Source of the DNA: Pteria penguin
Taxonomy: Eukaryota; Mollusca; Bivalvia; Pterioida; Pteriidae
Assembly (NCBI GenBank): GCA_035048485.1
Contig: CM068587.1
Location: forward strand, 44,491,996 to 44,555,995
DNA: 64,000 bases
Direction of reading: 5' to 3'
Under the pieces are notes generated by a model that had not been told where the DNA came from, ran no database searches, and saw nothing but the letters and a program-made list of their open reading frames with translations. Shown here piece after piece: positions 57,290 through 64,000 of the stretch. Numbering within the stretch: the stretch's first letter is position 1; each line of letters opens with the position of its first letter. The translations under genes and the position numbers were made by a program.

Positions 57290-59672
57290 ATCTACATTCT
57301 TAGTCACCAGTGTGTCACATTAGCTCTGCATCCTTAGTCACCAGTGTGTCACAGTAGATCTACATCGTTAGTCACCAGTGTATCATAGTAGCTCTACATC
57401 CTTAGTCACCAGTGTGTCACATTAGCTCTACATCCTTAGTCACCAGTGTGTCACAGTAGATCTACATACTTAGTCACCAGTGTATCATAGTAGCTCTACA
57501 TCCTTATTCACCAGTGTGTCACAATAGATCTACATCGTTAGTCACCAGTCTATCACAGTAGATCTACATCGTTAGTCACCAGTGTATCATAGTAGCTCTA
57601 CATCCTTAGTCACCAGTGTGTCACAGTAGCTCTACATCCTTAGTCACCAGTGTGTCACAGTAGATCTACATACTTAGTCACCAGTGTGTCACAATAGATC
57701 TACATCGTTAGTCACCAGTCTATCACAGTAGATCTACATCGTTAGTCACCAGTGTATCATAGTAGCTCTACATCCTTAGTTACCAGTGTGTCACAGTAGC
57801 TCTACATCCTTAGTCACCAGTGTGTCACAGTAGATCTACATACTTAGTCACCAGTGTGTCACAATAGATCTACATATTTAGTCACCAGTCTATCACAGTA
57901 GATCTACATCGTAAGTCACCAGTGTATCATAGCAGCTCTACATCCTTAGTCACCAGTGTGTCACATTAGCTCTACATCCTTAGTCACCAGTGTGTCACAG
58001 TAGATCTACATCCTTAGTCACTAGTCTATCACAGTAGATCTACATACTTAGTCACCAGTGTATCACAGTAGATCTACATACTTAGTCACTAGTCTATCAC
58101 AGCAGATCTACATACTTAGTCACCAGTGTATCACAGTAGCTCTACATACTTAGTCACCAGTGTATCACAGTAGATCTACATACTTAGTCACCAGTCTATC
58201 ACAGTAATTCTACATCCTTAGTCACTAGTCTATTCCAATAGATCTACATACGTAGTCTTTAGTCTATCCCAATAGATCTACATACTTAGTCACTAGTCTA
58301 TCCCAATAGATCTACATACTTAATCACCAGTATATCACAATAGATCTACATACTTAGTCACCAGTCTGTCACAAAAAAAAATCTACATAGCAAAACATAC
58401 TTAGTCACCGGTGTATCACAATAGATCTACACGCTTAGTTAACAGTGTATCACAATAGATCTAAATACTAAGTCACCAGTGTGTCACAATAGATCTACAT
58501 ACTTAGTCACCAGTGTATCACATTCGATTTACATACTCAGTCACCAGTATTATACAATATATCTACGTACTTAATCACCTGTGTGTCACAATAGATCTAC
58601 ATACTTAGTCACCAGTGTGTCACAATAGATCTACATACTTGGTCACCGGTGTGTCACAATAGATCTACATACTTAGTCACCAGTGTGTCACAATAGATCT
58701 ACATACTTAGTCACCAGTGTGTCACAATATATCTACGTTCTTAGTCACCAGTGTAAAAAACAGATCTACACACTTGATTACCATACTTAGTCATCAGTGT
58801 GTCACAATAGATTTACAAACTTAATCACCAGTCTATAACAATAGATCTACATCCTTAGTCACCAGTGTGTCACAATAGATCTACATACTTAGTCACCAGT
58901 GTGTCACAATATATCTACATACTTAGTCACCCGCGTATCACAATAGATCTACAATCTTAGTCACCAGTCTATCACAATAGATCTACATCCTTAGTCACCA
59001 GTGTGTCACAATAGATCTACATACTTAGTCACCAGTGTGTCACAATTGATCTACATACTTAGTCACCAGTGTGTCACAATATATCTACATACTTAGTCAC
59101 CCGCGTATCACAATAGATCTACATACTTAGTCACCAGTGTGTCACAATATATCTACATACTTAGTCACCTGCGTATCACAATAGATCTACAATCTTAGTC
59201 ACCTGTCAATCACACTAGATCTACATCCTTAGTCACCAGTGTGTCACAATATATCTACATACTTAGTCACCTGCGTATCACAATAGATCTACATACTTAG
59301 TCACCAGTGTGTCACAATAGATCTACATACTTAGTCACCAGTGTGTCACAATAGATCTACATACTTAGTCACCCGCGTATCACAATAGATCTACATACGT
59401 AGTCACCAGTGTGTCACAATAGATCTACATACTTCGTCACCCGCGTATCACAATATATCTACAATCTTAGTCACCAGTGTGTCACAATAGATCTACATAC
59501 TTAGTCACCAGTGTGTCACAATATATCTACATACTTAGTCACCCGCGTATCACAATAGATCTACAATCTTAGTCACCAGTCTATCACAATAGATCTACAT
59601 CCTTAGTCACCAGTCTATCACAAACAATAGATCTACATCCTTAGTCACCAGTGTGTCACAATAGATCTACAC
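57290..59672. repeat. 34-bp satellite array, ~70 copies, with higher-order repeats
   Basis: The unit contains AGTCACCAGTGTGTCACA and ATAGATCTACATACT. The period is 34 bp (57301, 57335). Most units carry AGATCT, while a subset read AGCTCT. In the left third, the ATCATAGTAGCTC variant recurs at 57583, 57753 and about 57923, a 170-bp (five-unit) higher-order period. In the right part an ACCCGCGTATCACAA variant recurs in blocks. It is the longest array in the window and unrelated in sequence to the 34-bp array at 44 kb. Confidence 0.97.
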
Positions 59673-60130
59673 CTGTTATGCATTTTCAATAAATGCAAAC
59701 TAGCAGATATTTTTATATGTACGTCGCTTTAGTCAAGCTACTTTATTTGATATTATTTGACATAATTACTTGAAGATATTGTAATTCAGAATGTATAAAA
59801 TCGATTGAAAACTCAAACTACAATTTACAGAATTAATTCATTTTATGATGACGTGTAAAGTCGTCGTATACGTAACTGTTAATGTAATAGAATCCTCTGT
59901 CCTGGATTCGTAGTTTGTATTCCAGTTCATCAATACAAATTGTTATAAAGGGGATAAATCCTTAACACAGGTATTATACTCTTACTGTCTATTATACATG
60001 TATTCCAAAACAAGTTTTTGCTAAAAAATTAATTGATAAATTATATATTATTTTCAAATTAAAAACTATATATAATTTTTAGATACATTAGAAAATAGTG
60101 AAACAGCAATGTTCAGCGATTGTCCTTTCT
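59673..60130. other. No gene recognised
   Basis: AT-rich unique spacer between the 34-bp array and the interspersed repeat at right. Confidence 0.6.
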
Positions 60131-60670
60131 ACACTAGAGCTCTTCTAACGGGACAAATACCCTCCAGTACAACAAAGTTGAAACATGCAATAATTCATCC
60201 CAAGAAACATCACTGGTATAAGTGTAATGGATGTCTCACTTGTACATTCTGAGGTATAACCAATGAAAACAATCAGGTTTGTGTGCACCCTGACCTTAAC
60301 CTTGTAGATTGAATCTTGGTTCAAGGTCATTACACATCCTTGGGTCATGGACAACAATTGTGTAAAATATAATCTTCCAGCAACGTAACAGGAAGATTTG
60401 ATGGCCCATACAAAAATTCTGGCTATGTGTGCACTATGACATACCTTGTAGATTGAATCTTGGTTCAAGGTCATGACACACCCTTAGGTCATGGACAACA
60501 ATTGTGTAAAATATTATCTTCCTCTAAATTAAAAGGAAGAAGGTGTGACTCGGACAAGAGTTATGGACCGGACAAATGCGAACAAACGGACAGACGGACA
60601 GACAGACAAATAGGCATGGTGATTCCTATATACCCTCAAACTTTGATTGCGGGGGATATAATTATCAATC
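60131..60670. mobile_element. Probable interspersed (non-autonomous) repeat with internal duplication
   Basis: Two about 100-bp copies start at 60281 and 60427 (period about 146). Each contains CCTTGTAGATTGAATCTTGG, TTCAAGGTCAT and GGTCATGGACAACAATTGTG. Further right is a CGGACAGACGGACAGACAGA stretch, then GTGATTCCTATATACCC and TTGCGGGGGATATAA. The GGACAGAC run followed by a GCGGG box is, from my recollection, common in dispersed repeats of molluscan genomes. The 109-codon minus-strand frame here is repeat-derived. Boundaries and class are uncertain. Confidence 0.5.
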
Positions 60671-60969
60671 GAAAGTTGAACGAAACGATGCCAAAACATG
60701 TATATATTTGATATTACTTTGCATGTCGTCAGAGCAAGCTCTAAACTGCAGCTATAGATTGGACATACAGTCATACAAGAATTTATGGGGGGAAAGAATG
60801 TAAGGTTTAAAAAGGAAATGCATGAGGTAAATAGAGTATGCAGTCTTTTTATCTAAAAGGTAAACAATAAATGTTTGTTTATTCAAGGTTAACTTCTGAC
60901 ATTTTCAAAGACCATGGGCAATTGGTACTTGATCTGAATGAAAACAATGCTGTATTTATAGAAATAAAA

Positions 60970-61083
60970 CGTTTTATATTATTATAAGGATCGGATTCGA
61001 TCAGGAGTTTTATATCATTATAAGGATCGGATTCGATCAGGAGTTTTATATCATTATAAGGATCGGATTCGATCAGGAGTTTC
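60970..61083. repeat. 36-bp tandem repeat, 3 copies
   Basis: Three copies of a unit containing TTATAAGGATCGGATTCGAT then CAGGAGTTTTATATCA, spaced exactly 36 bp apart (GGATCGG at 60988, 61024, 61060). They are nearly identical, so the expansion is recent. Confidence 0.95.
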
Positions 61084-61132
61084 TTCATTATTCTTCTGTA
61101 ATAAGATTTAATAACTTCGAAAATTAAACCTT

Positions 61133-61797
61133 ACATGATGTGTTACATGATGTGTTACATGATGTGTTACATGATGCGTTACATGATGTGTTACATAATA
61201 TGTTACATGATGTGTTACATGATGTGTTTCATGATGTGTTACATTATGTGTTACATAATGTGTTACATGTGTTACATTATGTGTTACATGATGTGTTACA
61301 TAATGTGTTACATGATGCGTTACATGATGCGTTACATGATGTGTTACATGATGTGTTACATGATGTGTTACATGATGTGTTACATGCTGCGTTACATGAT
61401 GTGTTACATGATATGTTACATGATGCGTTTCATGATGTGTTACATTATGTGTTACATAATGTGTTACATGTGTTACATTATGTGTTACATGATGTGTTAC
61501 ATAATGTGTTACATGATGCGTTACATGATGCGTTACATGATGTGTTACATGATGTGTTACATGATGTGTTACGTGATGTGTTACATGATGTGTTGCATGA
61601 TGTGTTTCATTATGTGTTACATGATGCGTTACATAATATGTTACATGATGTGTTACATGATGTGTTACATGATGTGTTGCATGATGTGTTACATTATGTG
61701 TTACATGATGCGTTACATGATATGTTACATTATGCGTTACATTATGTGTTACATGATGTGTTACATTATATGTTACATTATGTGTTACATTATGCGT
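61133..61797. repeat. 12-bp minisatellite (TTACATGATGTG), ~55 copies
   Basis: The unit is TTACATGATGTG with variants at a few positions (ATTATG, ATAATG, ATGCG). Two 9-bp-short units (TTACATGTG) mark a higher-order duplication of about 201 bp: the ACATTATGTG context recurs at 61241 and 61442. The period is four codons, so three frames stay open for 225-240 codons (V-T-H-H, M-M-C-Y and L-H-D-V repeats). No coding context is visible. Confidence 0.96.
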
Positions 61798-62194
61798 TTT
61801 CACAAATTCTTTGCTAGAGAAACATTCCATATCATCTAAAAGTCATTAGCGTATTTTATTTCTTTAATATATAAAATAGCAAAAGATATTGTCAATTGTG
61901 GATTACATGTACCTAAGAGGCTTTTTAATAATTTATTCCGACTGAGTTCCAATGCATCATCTTTTTCGAGACGATCTATCAAATATTTTAAAACATTCCC
62001 ACAAAGAGGTTAAAATCTTTTACAAGATGAAGGTATAATAGTGTTCAGCTATTTAAGCTATTGTGTGCTCAAAACCAGGATCTATCTCACGTAAGCCAAT
62101 CAAAACCAGAAGATTTAATGATGTGTCTATTCATCGTGTTGATCTTAAGGCATTTATATAAGTAACTATATTAATTATGTAACATCCTCAGATC
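61798..62194. other. No gene recognised
   Basis: Unique spacer between the 12-bp and 53-bp arrays. Confidence 0.6.
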
Positions 62195-63275
62195 CATCAC
62201 ACTCATATAACACGGAAGGCATGGCACGTGACAGGTTCCTCACCACTTGGGATGGGTCCGTAGCATGGACAGCATAGCATATAAAAAGTCCCTCGTTTCT
62301 TGTGGTGAGTCCGTAGCACGGAAGGCATGACACGTCAAAGGTCCTCACTGCTTTGTGTTGGTCTGTAACACGGAAGGCATAGCACGTGAAAGGTTCCTTA
62401 CTGCTTTGTGTGGGTCCGTAGCACGGAAGGCATGGCACATTAAAGGTCCCACGTTGCTTGGCGTGGGTCCGTATCACGGAAGACATGACACGTAAAAGGT
62501 CCTCACTGCTTTGTGTGGGTCCGTAGCACGGAAGGCATGGTACGTAAAAGGTCTCTTGTTACTTCGGGTTGGTCCGTAGCAAGGAAGACATGACACGTAA
62601 AAGGTCCTCACTGCTTTGTGTGGGTCCGTAGCACGGAAGGCATGGCACGCGAAAGGTTCCTTACTGCTTGGGATTGGTCCGTAGCACGGAAGGCATGGCA
62701 CATTAAAGGTCCCTCGTTGCTTGGCCTGGGTCCGTATCACGGAAGGCATGACACGTAAAAGGTCCTCAATGCTTTGGGTGGGTCCGTAGCACGGAAGGCA
62801 TGGTACGTAAAAGGTCTCTTGTTGCTTCGGGTTGGTCCGTAGCACGGAAGACATGGCACGTAAAATGTCCGTCGTTGCTTTGGATTGGTCTGTAGCATGT
62901 AAGGCATGGCACATAAAAGGTCTCTCAACGGCTTGGGGTGGGTCCGTAGCACGGAAGACATGACACATGAAAGGTCCCTCGTTGCTTGTAGTGGGTCCGT
63001 AGCACGGAAGGCATGGCACATGAAAGGTCCCTCGTTTCTTTGGATGGGTCCTTGCACGGATGGCATTGCATGTAAAAGATCCCTCACTGCTGGGGCGGGG
63101 CCGTAGCATGGAAGGCATGGCACGTAAAAGATCCCTTAACGGCTTGGGGTGGCACCGTGGCACGGAATGCATGGCACATGAAAGGTCCCTCGTTGCTTGG
63201 GGTGGGTCCGTTGCACGGAAGACATGGCACGTAAAAGGTCCCTCGTTGCTTAAGGTGGGTCCGTAGGACAAAATT
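62195..63275. repeat. ~53-bp minisatellite, ~20 copies, related to a SINE body
   Basis: The unit contains GGTGGGTCCGTAGCACGGAA, GGCATGGCACGTAAAAGG and TCCCTCGTTGCTT, spaced 52-53 bp apart (GGGTCC at 62412, 62465, 62517). The SINE at 63351-63627 contains the same segment once (63483-63530: GCATGGTACGTTAAAGATCC then CTCACTGCTTCGGGTGGGTC). The array therefore appears to be tandem amplification of an internal SINE segment. A minus-strand frame of 265 codons (R-A-T-D-P-x-Q-A repeats) crosses it and is an artefact. Confidence 0.95.
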
Positions 63276-63341
63276 AACCCCTAGAAAGGCGCCACTACCG
63301 TTTAAGTGCAACAATCAATAAAAATGTTGTAAATTCATCAA

Positions 63342-63636
63342 TATAGTCGAAAGCCGGCGTGGCCTAGTGGTATTGCGTCGGACTTCTGATCGGGAGGCCG
63401 GGGTTCGAGTCCCGCTCTGGTCATGCCGGTGTCCTGTCTTTCGGATGAGACAGTAAAAACCGAGGCCCCGTGTCGGGGATACGCATGGTACGTTAAAGAT
63501 CCCTCACTGCTTCGGGTGGGTCCGTTGCAAAGGTTAAAATTTGTATGCCCCGCATCAGGCAGATGCCATCACCATATACGTGAAATATTCGTGGTGTGAC
63601 GTAAACAAAAATCAATCAATCATTCATTATAGTCGA
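63342..63636. repeat. 9-bp target-site duplication of the right-hand SINE
   Basis: TATAGTCGA at 63342-63350 is repeated exactly at 63628-63636, on either side of the element. Confidence 0.75.
63351..63627 (+). mobile_element. tRNA-derived SINE, apparently full length
   Basis: It has a tRNA-like head with A-box TGGCCTAGTGG (63360-63370) and B-box GGTTCGAGTCC (63402-63412). An anticodon-loop-like CTTCTGA could indicate an Arg-type ancestor (inference). The body of about 170 bp includes TGTCTTTCGGATGAGACAGT, a hairpin-like CCCCGTGTCGGGG, and the segment shared with the adjacent 53-bp array. The 3' end is GTGTGACGTAAACAAAAATC with ATCA repeats, matching the tail of the SINE at 39 kb (GACGTAAA-ACA..AATCAA). 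A 9-bp target-site duplication frames it. Confidence 0.9.
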
Positions 63637-63912
63637 TTCCGAAAAGTGTAAAATGAATTGTCTGCATAAGTACTAGATTACGACACAGCACATCTATATC
63701 AATTCAATTCAATAGGTGACTTTCAATATACACATGAGTGAAATGTCGACATTGCATGTCCGGTATAATATAAACGTGTACAACTGTGACCAACATCCTT
63801 TACAGATATTCTTCAAAATACTCAAAAATAAGAGTTGTACTACTGTGATTTTCGTTTTGTAGGATTAAAATGTGTTTGTAAACAAACAAATGTCCCCTAC
63901 AACTTTGTTACA
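63637..63912. other. No gene recognised
   Basis: AT-rich unique sequence between the SINE and the terminal repeat. Confidence 0.6.
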
Positions 63913-63915
63913 AAA

Positions 63916-64000
63916 GTTTGTTGTTACGGTTTGTTGTTACGGTTTGTTGTTACAGTTTGTTGTTACGGTTTGCTGTATCAGTTTGTTGTTACGGTTTGTT
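63916..64000. repeat. 13-bp tandem repeat (GTTTGTTGTTACG), runs off right edge
   Basis: Six or more copies at 13-bp spacing (63916, 63929 and onward) with variants TTACAG and CTGTATCA. The array continues past the window end. Confidence 0.93.

Noticed and set aside
57290..59672. CRISPR-like regular direct repeats
   Set aside because: Units are contiguous with no unique spacers, and the genome is eukaryotic. It is a satellite.
60145..60474. 109-codon minus-strand frame
   Set aside because: It contains an internally duplicated segment belonging to an interspersed repeat, so it is not a host gene.
61108..61839. Three frames of 225-240 codons on both strands
   Set aside because: They follow from a stop-free 12-bp tandem unit. 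Both strands are open at once and no gene context exists.
62474..63271. 265-codon minus-strand frame with a repeated R-A-T-D-P motif
   Set aside because: It lies entirely in the 53-bp SINE-related array; the unit is related to a SINE body and has no coding ancestor.
63353..63423. Functional tRNA gene on the plus strand
   Set aside because: Acceptor and T-arm pairing are incomplete, and the sequence continues into a SINE body.

Overview
This window is AT-rich, intron-dominated animal DNA, not microbial. It is crowded with (TA)n, (AAT)n and (GA)n microsatellites and with long minisatellites. It also carries tRNA-derived SINEs of the kind common in molluscs. The only protein-coding gene I can support is the 5' half of a MEIS/Homothorax-class TALE homeobox gene on the minus strand. 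Together these suggest a lophotrochozoan, most likely a mollusc and perhaps a bivalve. The species assignment is inference.

Layout, following transcription from right to left. The ATG-bearing first coding exon is at 28754-28765. Coding exon 2 is at 28232-28446, exon 3 at about 27485-27632, exon 4 at 26353-26403, exon 5 at 25375-25425 and exon 6 at 24581-24736. Intron 6 then runs for 23.8 kb before exon 7 at 677-812. All junctions are GT-AG and join in one frame. They encode the variable N-terminus, the MEINOX (PBX-binding) domain and the Ser/Thr-rich linker. The homeodomain exons must lie beyond the left edge. Intron 6 (813-24580) is mostly unique AT-rich sequence with a few simple repeats and one 24-bp minisatellite. 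I recognise no nested gene in it.

The right-hand 35 kb (28766-64000) is the 5' flank of the gene. A TATA-like element, a TGACAG motif and GC-boxes lie in the first 1.3 kb, after which no gene is recognisable. From about 38 kb rightwards the flank is a minisatellite cluster: a mixed trinucleotide/TA block (38.3-38.9 kb), a 61-bp array (41.2-42.6), a 34-bp array (43.9-44.9), a 39-bp array (52.5-54.2), a degenerate ~50-bp array (54.2-55.2), an unrelated 34-bp array with higher-order structure (57.3-59.7), a 36-bp triplet (61.0), a 12-bp array (61.1-61.8), a ~53-bp array (62.2-63.3) and a 13-bp array running off the right end. Two SINEs with target-site duplications are present (39119-39286 and 63351-63627). 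The 53-bp array looks as if it was expanded from an internal segment of the same SINE family as the copy beside it.

The long open frames in this window lie almost entirely in tandem arrays and are not genes. The observations most worth following are the SINE-seeded satellite, the concentration of minisatellites upstream of a developmental regulator, the exon 3 donor ambiguity next to a trinucleotide repeat, and a near-perfect inverted repeat at 46.34-46.54 kb. Coordinates of arrays are approximate to a few bases, and everything was read by eye without alignment tools.
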